Source of the DNA: RGIG9115 sp045649825
Lineage (GTDB): Bacteria > Bacillota > Clostridia > UBA1381
Reading direction: 5' to 3'
DNA: 64,000 nucleotides
NCBI GenBank assembly: GCA_045649825.1
Contig: JAZRQO010000026.1
Span: 31,593 to 95,592, forward strand
Part shown: one piece after another, positions 32,386 through 41,049 of the stretch
Numbering within the stretch: the stretch's first letter is position 1
Layout of the letters: every line of letters starts with the position of its first letter
The notes under the pieces: model-generated
Seen by the model: only the letters and a program-made list of their open reading frames with translations
Told to the model about the DNA's origin: nothing
Database searches by the model: none
Translations under genes and position numbers: made by a program

Positions 32386-32420
32386 ATTATATCATGTATA
32401 CGGCTAAGATACAACTAAGA
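32386..32420 (-). promoter_or_regulatory. Promoter and tandem-repeat operator of the two-component operon
   Basis: On the minus strand TCTTAGTTGTA and TCTTAGCCGTA are in tandem (32420-32399), then 7 bp, then TATAAT (32391-32386). The layout is base-for-base equivalent to that upstream of the Na/Pi gene. TTGTAT within the repeats can serve as -35. Confidence 0.78.
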
Positions 32421-32455
32421 AAAATCAGGCAGAGCAATAAACTCAGCCTGATTTT
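32421..32455 (-). terminator. Terminator of htpG
   Basis: AAAATCAGGC pairs with GCCTGATTTT around a 15-nt loop; TTTTT follows on the minus strand. It directly abuts the operator of the two-component operon. Confidence 0.8.
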
Positions 32456-32527
32456 GAGGTTGCATTGCTTAATTACATTATACCTTATATTTTTCAGTAC
32501 GTCAATTGCAACAATACAGATATTTTA

Positions 32528-34360
32528 TTAAATCATCTTTTCCATAATCTTATTGCTTCGCTCAATGAACTTTGTCATTTGCTCAGCGGGGAGAGGTTTG
32601 TTACAGAGCATGGCAAGGTCGTAAATGTGGTCTGATACGAGCTTTGCGTCATCCTCGGTAAGTGAAGCGAGCTTTTTGATTAATGCATTTTCAGTGTTGA
32701 GAACAAGGGTGTATTCATCCTTAAACATTCCTGCCATAGCTGCCATTTGCTGACCGTAGGCTCTGTACATCTCCTGCATTCTGCGGCTTTCCTCACCAAG
32801 GAGAAGAACAGCAGGGATAGCGGTATTTTTAAGTGCCTTTGCTTCTATTTTTGTGTCCTCAGGGAGTGACTTTTTAACTATTTCGATAATAGCCTCTGAG
32901 CCTTCTGCAGCTTCTGCTTCTTCTGAAAGGTCTGATACGTTTGAGTCAACTCTCTTGAACTTAACGCCCTGATTTTTCATTTCAATGAAAGATATAAACT
33001 GATTGTCTATCATTGACGGAAGCTCAAGAACTTTTATATCCTGCTCGTTAAAGAGGTTGATATACTGGCTCTGACGGTCTTTGTCAGAGGTGTAGTACAC
33101 ATCCTTCTTTTCTTTATCGCCGATATAATCATCAAGTGTTACCACTTCGCCGTCTGTTGTTTTATAGATAATTATATCTTTGATTTTGTCGTAGAATTTC
33201 TCATCACGCATACAACCGTATTTGATGAAGATATTTATATCGTCCCAATAGCTGTTGTAGTTCTCACGGTCGTTTTTGAATATCCCCGTAAGCTTGTCTG
33301 CAACCTTTTTGGTAATGTGTGCAGAAATCTTCTGAACATATCCGTCATTCTGCAAAAAGCTTCGGGATACGTTAAGGGGAAGATCGGGGCAGTCGATTAC
33401 ACCTTTAAGAAGCATAAGGAATTCAGGAATAACTTCTTTTACGTTATCGGCAACAAATACCTGATTGTTGAAAAGCTTTATCTGTCCTTCGTTTACTGTG
33501 AACTCGTGATTTATTCTGGGGAAGTAGAGTATACCTTTAAGTCTGAACGGGAAGTCTACGTTCAGGTGAATCCAGAAAAGTGGCTCGCTTATGTCCATAA
33601 ACACGTTTCTGTAAAATTCTTTGTATTCATCATCCGTACACTCTGAAGGTTTCTTCATCCAAAGAGGATTTGTGTCATTAACGGGCTTTGCTTCGGGTTT
33701 TTCTGCACCATCCTCCTGTTTTTCTTCTTCCTTCTTTACTGAATCGAGATAAACCTCAACGGGGAGGAAAGAGCAGTATTTGTGAAGGATTGAACGCACT
33801 TCAAATTCGTTTTTGTATTCCTTGCCGTCTTCACCTAAGTAAAGAGTAATGGTTGTTCCTCTTTCTGTTCTGTCTCCTTCAGTCATTTCGTACTCAAGCC
33901 CGCCTTCGCATACCCATTTAGCCGCTTTTGCACCGTCCTGATAAGAGAGAGAGTCGATTTCAACCTTGTCTGCAACCATAAATGCAGAATAGAAGCCAAG
34001 ACCGAAATGACCTATAATCTGGTCGGTGTTCTTTTCATCTTTATATTTTTCAAGAAAATCGTTTGCACCCGAAAAAGCAATCTGAGTGATGTATTTGTCA
34101 ATTTCTTCCGCAGTCATACCAATACCGTTATCACGGATTGTAAGAGTACCTGCTTCTTCGTCTGTTATTACGTCTATCCTGAAGGTTTCATCTGCACCAA
34201 GCTCTGCTTCGCCTATTCCTGCAAGCTTTTTCATTTTTGTAATAGCGTCGCAGGCATTTGAAACAAGCTCTCTGAGAAAAATATCTTTGTCCGAATAGAG
34301 CCATTTTTTTATAATGGGAAATATGTTTTCGGAATTAACCGAAATATTACCTTTTGCCAT
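32528..34360 (-). CDS. htpG: Molecular chaperone HtpG (Hsp90)
   Basis: HtpG is the bacterial Hsp90, an ATP-driven dimeric chaperone. The 610-residue product has LRELVSNACDAITK with the ATP-site asparagine, IRDNGIGMTAEEID, GHFGLGFYSAFMVADK and the middle-domain catalytic region GVIDCPDLPLNVSRSFLQND. ATG at 34360 lies after AAGGAAGTG. A perfect CIRCE element lies just upstream of its promoter, so HrcA repression is likely, unlike B. subtilis where htpG is HrcA-independent. Confidence 0.96.
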   Translation of the reverse strand: MAKGNISVNSENIFPIIKKWLYSDKDIFLRELVSNACDAITKMKKLAGIGEAELGADETFRIDVITDEEAGTLTIRDNGIGMTAEEIDKYITQIAFSGANDFLEKYKDEKNTDQIIGHFGLGFYSAFMVADKVEIDSLSYQDGAKAAKWVCEGGLEYEMTEGDRTERGTTITLYLGEDGKEYKNEFEVRSILHKYCSFLPVEVYLDSVKKEEEKQEDGAEKPEAKPVNDTNPLWMKKPSECTDDEYKEFYRNVFMDISEPLFWIHLNVDFPFRLKGILYFPRINHEFTVNEGQIKLFNNQVFVADNVKEVIPEFLMLLKGVIDCPDLPLNVSRSFLQNDGYVQKISAHITKKVADKLTGIFKNDRENYNSYWDDINIFIKYGCMRDEKFYDKIKDIIIYKTTDGEVVTLDDYIGDKEKKDVYYTSDKDRQSQYINLFNEQDIKVLELPSMIDNQFISFIEMKNQGVKFKRVDSNVSDLSEEAEAAEGSEAIIEIVKKSLPEDTKIEAKALKNTAIPAVLLLGEESRRMQEMYRAYGQQMAAMAGMFKDEYTLVLNTENALIKKLASLTEDDAKLVSDHIYDLAMLCNKPLPAEQMTKFIERSNKIMEKMI

Positions 34361-34395
34361 AATTTATGCACTTCCTTAAACATTTTAATAACCAT

Positions 34396-34424
34396 ATTTT
34401 AATACTTAAGACGTATTTTGTCAA
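34396..34424 (-). promoter_or_regulatory. Promoter of htpG
   Basis: On the minus strand TTGACA (34424-34419), 17 bp, TAAAAT (34401-34396). Confidence 0.85.
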
Positions 34425-34431
34425 GGTGGTT

Positions 34432-34458
34432 TTAGCACTCTTAAAGAAAGAGTGCTAA
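34432..34458. promoter_or_regulatory. CIRCE element (HrcA operator)
   Basis: TTAGCACTC, 9 bp, GAGTGCTAA: an exact match to the CIRCE inverted repeat bound by the heat-shock repressor HrcA. It lies 7 bp upstream of the htpG -35 and about 60 bp upstream of the foldase promoter, so htpG is the more likely target. Confidence 0.95.
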
Positions 34459-34517
34459 TTGTTAACACTTTGTTCATATGTGGAAATAAAAACTTGCTAA
34501 ATTTTGCTTGTTTTCTA

Positions 34518-34546
34518 TTTACAAAACGGCTTATATGTTGTATAAT
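34518..34546 (+). promoter_or_regulatory. Promoter of the foldase-to-dusB operon
   Basis: TTTACA (34518-34523), 17 bp, TATAAT (34541-34546), 38 nt before the ATG. Confidence 0.83.
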
Positions 34547-34583
34547 TAATATATTCTAAAGCGTGGTTAAAGGAGAAATTTAT

Positions 34584-35864
34584 ATGAAAAAGATTTTAGC
34601 GGCAATTCTTGCAATGGTTGCAGTGATGGGTGCTGGTGCCTATGCAAAAACCATACAGGTTACAATTGATTCTGCAGATGTGTTTACTTCTGACGAATAT
34701 ATAAAAAAGGACACTCTTCAGGCGACGGCTTATATAGAAAACGATATTACAATGGTCCCCCTTCGTTTTATAACGGAGGCCCTCGGTGCAGAGGTGGAAT
34801 GGAATCACGACACTAAAGAAATTACAATAAATAAGGCGGATAGTGTTATAACCCTTCAGATAGGTAATATAAACGCCGTATCTGTAGCTAATGGCGAAAC
34901 AAATACTTCAGAGCTTTTAGCACCACCCGTTATAGTAAATGATATAACACTTGTACCTCTTCGATTTGTTTCTGAAAATATGGGCGCAACGGTTGAATAT
35001 ATAGCTCCAACCCGTCAGGTCCTTATAACAGATGATGAGCCTGCAGTTATAGTAGGAAGTACTCCTGTTTCAAAGGATATGTTCAGAACTTACTATCTTG
35101 CCAATTATGATTATATTCAATATTTCGGAGCAGAAGCACTTGCAGAAAAGGTATATTCCGATATAGTTACAACTTTTGCGGTAAGCAGTAACTGGAACGT
35201 GATTGACCCTAACCGTGAGCTTTCAGAAGAAAGCCTTGGTTTGGTAAATTCCTATACTGATGACGATTTTGCATTGATGGGTATGCTCAAGGCTAACTAC
35301 GTTAAGCTTTTGCAGAATCTGGACACTTCAAACAGAGCTTTTGAAATGCTCAGCACCGCTTCGGGTGATGAGGAACTTGAAAAGAGTTACACAGATTCTT
35401 ATGTGTGTGCAAAGCACGTACTTATAGGAAAAATGAATCTTGAAACAGGAGAAGAACTGTCTGAAGCCGATAAGAAAAAAGCTAAGAAGATAGCTGAGGC
35501 TGTTCTTAAAAAAGCTAAAGGCGGTGCGAACTTCGATAAGCTTGTTGCCGAATACGGAGAGGACCCCGGAATGGAATATAATGAAGGCGGATATGTTTTC
35601 ACTTACGGAGAGATGGTCCCCGAGTTCGAAGAGGCCGCATTTGCACTTAAAGAAAACGAAATAAGCGGCATAGTGGAAACTACCTATGGATACCACATAA
35701 TCAAAAAACTTCCCTTGCCTGAAATGACCGAAGAAATCAAGACATCTCTGGGCTATGAAGCGGCGTCACAAATGATACAGTATATCATTTCAAATACGCC
35801 TGTTACAGAGGGAATGTCAGTTGAAGAGCTTACAGAGTATATACTTGCTTCAAGCGTGGGTTAA
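34584..35864 (+). CDS. Secreted peptidyl-prolyl isomerase (parvulin) fused to a stalk domain
   Basis: The 426-residue protein has a signal peptide (KKILAAILAMVAVMGAGAYA) with no lipobox. A copper-amine-oxidase-type stalk domain follows at about 45-145 (NDITMVPLRFITEALGAEVEW and NDITLVPLRFVSENMGATVEY), then a SurA/PrsA-type helical segment, and a parvulin domain at about 265-365 (YVCAKHVLIGK, YGEDPGMEYNEGGYVFTYGE, VETTYGYHIIKKL). It probably folds exported proteins at the cell surface, using the stalk instead of a lipid anchor for placement. ATG at 34584 follows AAAGGAG. It heads an eight-gene operon. Confidence 0.87.
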   Translation: MKKILAAILAMVAVMGAGAYAKTIQVTIDSADVFTSDEYIKKDTLQATAYIENDITMVPLRFITEALGAEVEWNHDTKEITINKADSVITLQIGNINAVSVANGETNTSELLAPPVIVNDITLVPLRFVSENMGATVEYIAPTRQVLITDDEPAVIVGSTPVSKDMFRTYYLANYDYIQYFGAEALAEKVYSDIVTTFAVSSNWNVIDPNRELSEESLGLVNSYTDDDFALMGMLKANYVKLLQNLDTSNRAFEMLSTASGDEELEKSYTDSYVCAKHVLIGKMNLETGEELSEADKKKAKKIAEAVLKKAKGGANFDKLVAEYGEDPGMEYNEGGYVFTYGEMVPEFEEAAFALKENEISGIVETTYGYHIIKKLPLPEMTEEIKTSLGYEAASQMIQYIISNTPVTEGMSVEELTEYILASSVG

Positions 35865-35878
35865 TAGGAGAAAAAATA

Positions 35879-36409
35879 ATGATATATTTACTGTTTGTTG
35901 ACGGATTTGAAGAAATAGAAGCTCTCACGCCCGTAGATGTTCTCCGTAGATGCGGAGCAGAGGTTTTAACGGTGGGAGTTGATAGGAAAACAGCAGTGGG
36001 TGCTCATAATATCCCTGTTGAATGCGACATTTTATTTGATGAAATAAAAAAAGAAAATATGGAAATGCTTATTCTGCCCGGCGGTCCGGGGCATACTGCT
36101 CTTAAAACCGAAAAGGTCCGCGAGCTTATAAGATATGCAGATAATAAGGATATATACATTGCCTCCATTTGTGCGGCACCATCGGTAGTTGGTGAAATGG
36201 GACTTCTTGAAGGCAGGAAAGCAACTTGTTTCCCCGGCTTTGAGCAGGAACTCAAAGGTGCCGAAATACTTGATGTTAAGGTTGTAATCGACGGAAACTA
36301 TATAACTGCGAAGGGTGCAGGTGCCGCAGGTGAGTTTGCCTTTAAGCTGGCAGAACTTGTGTGTGGCTTGGAAACTGCAGAAAAAATAAAAAATGCAATG
36401 CAATACTGA
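35879..36409 (+). CDS. DJ-1/PfpI family protein
   Basis: The 176-residue product matches the DJ-1/YajL type: MIYLLFVDGFEEIEALTPVDVLRR at the start, LILPGGPGH, and the nucleophile elbow IASICAAPSVVGEMGLL with reactive C98. Members act as glyoxalase/deglycase-like or redox-stress proteins; the exact reaction here is unknown. AGGAG lies before the ATG. The end overlaps the next gene by 17 nt. Confidence 0.92.
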   Translation: MIYLLFVDGFEEIEALTPVDVLRRCGAEVLTVGVDRKTAVGAHNIPVECDILFDEIKKENMEMLILPGGPGHTALKTEKVRELIRYADNKDIYIASICAAPSVVGEMGLLEGRKATCFPGFEQELKGAEILDVKVVIDGNYITAKGAGAAGEFAFKLAELVCGLETAEKIKNAMQY

Positions 36410-36956
36410 TAAAGCTTCTCTGCGAAAGCAGATGAAGTCAAGGCGAAAAAGCCTCAAAAAAGAAGAAATTGAAAGCAAAAGCCGCACAATATGTGCGGCA
36501 TTTGCTGCACTTGATGAGTATGCAAAAGCAAAAACAGTTTGTGTTTATATGGATGCGTTTAATGAGGTGCAAACCTCGTATATTGTGGATGAATGTAAAA
36601 AGCATTCAAAGACCGTGGTAATCCCTGTAGTGGAGGGAGCCAACATATATTTGTCGCCACTGACCGATGAGCTTCGGGAGGGTGCATTCGGCATACAGGA
36701 ACCTGTCTCCAACGAAATTTTCCCTAAAGAAGCTGTTGACATTTTTGCAGTGCCGGGTCTTGCTTTTGATTTGAAAGGCGGACGTGTTGGATTCGGCAGG
36801 GGCTATTACGACAAACTCCTTGGCGGGACATCAGCGGTTAAGGTTGGGCTATGTTACGGTTTTCAGCTTACAGACGGAATATGCTGTGATAACCACGATA
36901 TTTCCATGGACTATATTATAACTGAAGGACGGGTGATACACTGTGCAGAAGAATAA
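36393..36956 (+). CDS. 5-formyltetrahydrofolate cyclo-ligase
   Basis: It converts 5-formyl-THF to 5,10-methenyl-THF with ATP, recovering folate for one-carbon metabolism. The 187-residue product has the family start (ASLRKQMKSRRKSL), AVPGLAFDLKGGRVGFGRGYYDKLL with the G-x-G-R-G-Y-Y-D motif, and a C-terminal MDYIITE. It starts inside the end of the DJ-1 gene, which argues for translational coupling; no strong Shine-Dalgarno is visible. Confidence 0.93.
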   Translation: MQCNTDKASLRKQMKSRRKSLKKEEIESKSRTICAAFAALDEYAKAKTVCVYMDAFNEVQTSYIVDECKKHSKTVVIPVVEGANIYLSPLTDELREGAFGIQEPVSNEIFPKEAVDIFAVPGLAFDLKGGRVGFGRGYYDKLLGGTSAVKVGLCYGFQLTDGICCDNHDISMDYIITEGRVIHCAEE

Positions 36957-37812
36957 ATGGGGAATGAGAGTTGCATGGCTTCTTGTTCTCTGTGCGGCGG
37001 TTGCTGTCCTGGTAGGCTCCGTAATTGGAAAATACGGGATTGTTTTTGGTTTAGATAAATACCTTGTAAGAATTCTGTGTCAGATGCCTTTGATTGTACC
37101 TGCAATTGTGGGGATAATTTATATATGTCGTACAAATCTTACGGAATACAGAACTGATGCTTTGGGATTAAAATGGTTTCACCCAACTTTTACGTTTGTT
37201 TTGCTTATTTTGCCGTTGTGCTCCAGATATTTTGGTTTATACATACAGTCAGGCGGATTGGGGTTTGATGAACAAACTTTTGCGGTTGCCGCAAAAACTA
37301 TTCCTGACGATTTATATGGGATGCTTATGTTGTTTTTATCAAATTGTATAATAGCCCCCGTTTTTGAAGAAATAATTTTCAGAGGTGCGGTTTTCAAAGC
37401 TGCCGAGCCTTACGGATTTGTAAGGGCAATTATTGTATCGTCATTGGGATTTGCACTTATTCATTTTGAAACTACCGCTATTTTATATCTTCTTCTTTGG
37501 GGAATAGTGCTTGGCCTTATAAGGGTATGGTCTGGTTCTGTTATTGCCTGTATGGTGTTTCACAGCGTCCTTAATTTTGAATCATTCCTTCATACGGTTT
37601 TTGTAAGAGACCTTTATTATGTAATGGATATTCTTGTGGGGTATGCTGCGGTTGTTACTTATTTATTCCCTGTTGTATTGCTTATTACATACCTTTGCTT
37701 CGGCAGGGGAAAGCTTGTAAAAAAGACGGCAAAGTCAGGGATTGACGGTGCTTTGCCCATGATTATTACTTTTGTTTTGTATGGAACAGTTGTGTATATG
37801 AAAGGACTGTAA
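36943..37812 (+). CDS. CPBP-family intramembrane metalloprotease
   Basis: The 289-residue protein has about eight membrane helices and the three CPBP (CAAX/Abi) motifs: EEIIFRGAVF with the EE-x3-R signature at about 146-151, a FALIHF helix with histidine, and CMVFHSVLNFE. Such proteases act on membrane peptides, in bacteria sometimes in bacteriocin immunity; target unknown. GTG at 36943 overlaps the previous gene by 14 nt; an ATG at 36964 is a less coupled alternative. Confidence 0.87.
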   Translation: MQKNKWGMRVAWLLVLCAAVAVLVGSVIGKYGIVFGLDKYLVRILCQMPLIVPAIVGIIYICRTNLTEYRTDALGLKWFHPTFTFVLLILPLCSRYFGLYIQSGGLGFDEQTFAVAAKTIPDDLYGMLMLFLSNCIIAPVFEEIIFRGAVFKAAEPYGFVRAIIVSSLGFALIHFETTAILYLLLWGIVLGLIRVWSGSVIACMVFHSVLNFESFLHTVFVRDLYYVMDILVGYAAVVTYLFPVVLLITYLCFGRGKLVKKTAKSGIDGALPMIITFVLYGTVVYMKGL

Positions 37813-37815
37813 CAG

Positions 37816-38580
37816 ATGATTTTTGATTCCCATGCACATTATAATGACAGAGCTTTTGATTCTGACAGGGATGAAGTTCTAAGCTCCATGAATAAGAATA
37901 ATGTGAAATATATAATGAATGCCTGTTCCTCTCTCCACGAGATGGAGGATATACTTTCTCTTTGCTCCAAATACTCTTGGATTTACGGTGCAGTGGGTAT
38001 CCACCCTGAAAGTGCTTGTGATTGTAATAGTGACACGGAAACTGCAATTAAAAAATATGCTCAATATGAAAAAATCAAAGCCATTGGCGAAATAGGACTT
38101 GATTATTATTGGGACACGGCTCCGAGAGAAGTGCAAAGGGAATGTTTTGATTTTCAGCTTTCTCTGGCAGATGAGCTTGATATGCCCGTTATAATCCACG
38201 ATAGAGAAGCGCATAAAGACAGCCTTGATATTGTTTCTTCTCATAAGGGGATAGAGGGAGTTTTTCATTGCTTTTCGGGAAGCCGTGAAATGGCAAGAGA
38301 AGTGTTGGACAGAGGCTTATTTATTGCTTTGGGCGGTTCTCTTACCTTTAAGAATAATGTAAAAACCGTTGAGGTCGCAAAATATGTACCTCTCGACAGG
38401 CTTATGATAGAAACAGATTGTCCATACCTTACCCCCGTGCCATACCGAGGTAAAAGGAATTCATCTGTTTATTTACCTTATGTGATACAAAAAATAGCCG
38501 AAATAAAAGGTATTTCAACAGATGAAGTGGAAAATGTAACCTTTGAAAATGCAAAACGGCTATTCAGAATAGGAGAATAA
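37816..38580 (+). CDS. TatD-family metal-dependent hydrolase
   Basis: TatD enzymes are TIM-barrel nucleases with 3'-5' exonuclease or D-aminoacyl-tRNA deacylase-like activities. The 254-residue product has DSHAHYND (metal site), AIGEIGLDYYWD with the central glutamate, PVIIHDREAHKD and METDCPYLTPVP-like IETDCPYLTPV. It is followed 4 nt later by a radical SAM gene of the TatD-linked type. Confidence 0.93.
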   Translation: MIFDSHAHYNDRAFDSDRDEVLSSMNKNNVKYIMNACSSLHEMEDILSLCSKYSWIYGAVGIHPESACDCNSDTETAIKKYAQYEKIKAIGEIGLDYYWDTAPREVQRECFDFQLSLADELDMPVIIHDREAHKDSLDIVSSHKGIEGVFHCFSGSREMAREVLDRGLFIALGGSLTFKNNVKTVEVAKYVPLDRLMIETDCPYLTPVPYRGKRNSSVYLPYVIQKIAEIKGISTDEVENVTFENAKRLFRIGE

Positions 38581-38584
38581 TGAT

Positions 38585-39196
38585 ATGGATATGAATATAG
38601 CATACAGATACTACGGTCAGAATGCATTGTATCTGAATATGACAAACAGATGTACAAACAAATGTAAGTTCTGTATCCGTTATACCGATTCGGGGGTAGA
38701 CGGGGTAGATTTATGGCTCGAACATGAGCCTGATTTGGATGAAATAAAGGAAGCTCTTAAAAAAGCGGAATATGAAAAGTGTGAAGAGATTGTAATGTGT
38801 GGCTACGGTGAGCCTACGATGAGATGGGAAATCATTCCTGAAGTTTGCAGGTTTATCCGAAGCGGCAACCCCAATGCTAAAATAAGAATAAATACCAACG
38901 GACACGGTAACCGTATAGCAGGAAGAGATATAACTCCGATGTTTGAAGGTCTTGTAGACGAAATATCAATCAGCCTTAACGAAAAAAATGCGAAGAAGTA
39001 TCACGAAATATGCGTATGCGATTACGGAGAAGATGGGTTTGAAGAACTTTTAAGCTTTGCAAAAAAAGCTAAACAACATGTTAAAAGCGTAGTTCTCAGC
39101 GTTGTGGATGTTCTACCGCCTGAGGATATTGAGGAATGCAGACGTCTTGCAGAAAAAACGGGAGTCCCCCTCAGAGTAAGAGAAATGATTAACTGA
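38585..39196 (+). CDS. TatD-linked radical SAM protein
   Basis: The 203-residue protein has the radical SAM cluster motif C-x3-C-x2-C (C23, C27, C30 in NRCTNKCKFC) and downstream IVMCGYGEPTMRW and RINTNGHGNRI, typical of the fold. It is short and has no obvious extra Fe-S or substrate domain. It matches the small radical SAM family repeatedly found next to tatD, with no known substrate. AGGAG lies in the end of tatD. Confidence 0.88.
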   Translation: MDMNIAYRYYGQNALYLNMTNRCTNKCKFCIRYTDSGVDGVDLWLEHEPDLDEIKEALKKAEYEKCEEIVMCGYGEPTMRWEIIPEVCRFIRSGNPNAKIRINTNGHGNRIAGRDITPMFEGLVDEISISLNEKNAKKYHEICVCDYGEDGFEELLSFAKKAKQHVKSVVLSVVDVLPPEDIEECRRLAEKTGVPLRVREMIN

Positions 39197-39209
39197 CGGA
39201 GGTGCGGTA

Positions 39210-40004
39210 ATGAACAGAATTTCATTTCCCAAAATAGGACTTGATTTTAATATAAATCCCGTGGCTTTTCATATAGGCTCAAAGGAGGTGTATTGGTATG
39301 CACTTATTATTCTGACGGGTTTTATGCTTGCAGTGCTTTTCTGCATGCGTTCGGGCAAAAAAAGAGGGCTTAATCCCGACCATATTTTTGATATAGGCTT
39401 TTATGGTCTTATTGTGGGAATAATATGTGCCCGTATTTACTATGTTTTGTTTGATATGGAATCCTTTGAAAGCTTTTGGGATATATTCAAAATATGGGAG
39501 GGCGGCCTTGCAATATACGGGGGGATCATCGGCGGAGTGGTGACGGCTCTTGTGTATTGCAGAATAAAAAAGCAAAATGTTTATGAATTGTTCGACATTA
39601 CATCTCCCGGGCTTATGATAGGACAGGCTATAGGAAGGTACGGAAACTTCTTTAACGCCGAGGTCTACGGCAGAGAAACGGATTTCTTTCTTGGTATGTC
39701 CATAAATGGCGGTGCACCAGTGCATCCTTTGTTTTTTTATGAATCGGCCTGGAATTTGCTTGGGTTGTTGCTCGTTGTCATTTTCCGTGACAAAAAAACT
39801 GCTCACGGGCAGGTTTTTTACTCCTACCTTTTATGGTATTCGGTAGGGAGACTTTTGCTTGAAGGTATGAGACAGCCTGAGTATATTCTTTATGCAGTTG
39901 AAAATGTAATAGGCATTTCGCAAATAGTTGCTGCTGTGCTTATCGTATTTTCTGTTATTATGCTTATACGTATTACAAGGAAGAGAAACATAGATGAAGC
40001 TTGA
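39210..40004 (+). CDS. lgt: Prolipoprotein diacylglyceryl transferase
   Basis: Lgt transfers diacylglycerol from phosphatidylglycerol to the lipobox cysteine of prolipoproteins. The 264-residue membrane protein has YGLIVGIICARIYYVLF, GGLAIYGGIIGG and the signature IGRYGNFFNAEVYGRET; seven membrane helices can be traced. GGAGGTG precedes the ATG. The end overlaps dusB by 11 nt. A lipoprotein substrate in this window is the DUF4846 protein. Confidence 0.95.
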   Translation: MNRISFPKIGLDFNINPVAFHIGSKEVYWYALIILTGFMLAVLFCMRSGKKRGLNPDHIFDIGFYGLIVGIICARIYYVLFDMESFESFWDIFKIWEGGLAIYGGIIGGVVTALVYCRIKKQNVYELFDITSPGLMIGQAIGRYGNFFNAEVYGRETDFFLGMSINGGAPVHPLFFYESAWNLLGLLLVVIFRDKKTAHGQVFYSYLLWYSVGRLLLEGMRQPEYILYAVENVIGISQIVAAVLIVFSVIMLIRITRKRNIDEA

Positions 40005-40953
40005 TAATATACAGTTTAAAAATAATATTTTTCTTGCACCTATGGCAGGTGTTTGTGACTTTACCTTCCGCCAGATATGTGAAGAATACGGGGTGGGTGC
40101 AGTATACTCTGAAATGGTAAGTGCAAAAGGGCTTTACTATAAGGATAAAAAAACCGCTTCGCTTATGAAGGGAAAACACAGTGTTCCCTATGGTGTGCAG
40201 ATTTTCGGGTGCGAACCTGAAATTATCGGAGCGGTGGCGGCTGAAGCTGCTTCTTATGGCGATTTTCTTGATATAAATATGGGTTGTCCAACTCCCAAAA
40301 TTGTGAATAACGGTGACGGTAGTGCTCTGCTCAAGAACCCAAAGCTTGCAGGAAGAGTTGTTAAGGCGGCTGTTGATAATGCAAAAAAGCCTGTTACCGT
40401 TAAAATGAGAATTGGATGGGATTTGCCGGGTGTTGGTGTGGAATTTGCAAAAGAGCTTGAGGCAAACGGAGCTTCTGCAATTGCAGTTCACGGGCGTACC
40501 CGTGCTCAGTTTTATTCAGGGAAAGCAGACTGGACAGAAATCAGAAAAATAGTTGAAGCAGTTTCTGTTCCTGTAATCGGAAACGGTGATGTTTCAAGCT
40601 CTGAGCTTGCAAGAAAAATGATGGATCAAACGGGTTGCTCAGCGGTTATGATAGGCAGGGCAGCAGAGGGAAATCCTTTCATTTTCAGGCAAATAAATGA
40701 ATATCTTGAAACGGGAGCTGTCAGTTATTTCCCCGCTGATGAGGAGAAAATTAAACAGGCACTTGAACACACAAGGCGTCTTGTGGAAAATAAAGGGGAA
40801 TTTCGCGGTATAAAGGAAGCAAGAAAGCATATCGCCTGGTATATTAAGGGTATGAAAAACAATGCCGAACTTAAAACGGCAGTGTTTAAAACATCAAAAT
40901 TCAATGAAACAGAACGATTATTGTCGGATTTTTGTGACAGTGTGTATAAATAA
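39994..40953 (+). CDS. dusB: tRNA-dihydrouridine synthase DusB
   Basis: The FMN enzyme reduces uridines in tRNA D-loops. The 319-residue product has FLAPMAGVCDFTFRQICEEYG, NMGCPTPKIVNNGDGSALLKNP, VKMRIGW, AVHGRTRAQFYSGKADW and VIGNGDVSS, typical of DusB. It starts inside lgt and ends the eight-gene operon. A second, more divergent Dus is encoded at 45.2 kb. Confidence 0.94.
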   Translation: MKLDNIQFKNNIFLAPMAGVCDFTFRQICEEYGVGAVYSEMVSAKGLYYKDKKTASLMKGKHSVPYGVQIFGCEPEIIGAVAAEAASYGDFLDINMGCPTPKIVNNGDGSALLKNPKLAGRVVKAAVDNAKKPVTVKMRIGWDLPGVGVEFAKELEANGASAIAVHGRTRAQFYSGKADWTEIRKIVEAVSVPVIGNGDVSSSELARKMMDQTGCSAVMIGRAAEGNPFIFRQINEYLETGAVSYFPADEEKIKQALEHTRRLVENKGEFRGIKEARKHIAWYIKGMKNNAELKTAVFKTSKFNETERLLSDFCDSVYK

Positions 40954-40975
40954 GCTATGATTTTGAAAAAAACAC

Positions 40976-41004
40976 TTGCAAATCTTCTTCAAATTTGATA
41001 CAAT
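40976..41004 (+). promoter_or_regulatory. Promoter of guaB
   Basis: TTGCAA (40976-40981), 17 bp, TACAAT (40999-41004). Confidence 0.77.
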
Positions 41005-41049
41005 AAATCAAATAATTTATTTAGCCAAAAAGAAAGGATGGGTTATTTT

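Noticed and set aside
36943..37812. CPBP protease as part of a phage-defence or bacteriocin-immunity island
   Set aside because: It sits inside a housekeeping operon with no toxin, bacteriocin or defence genes around it.
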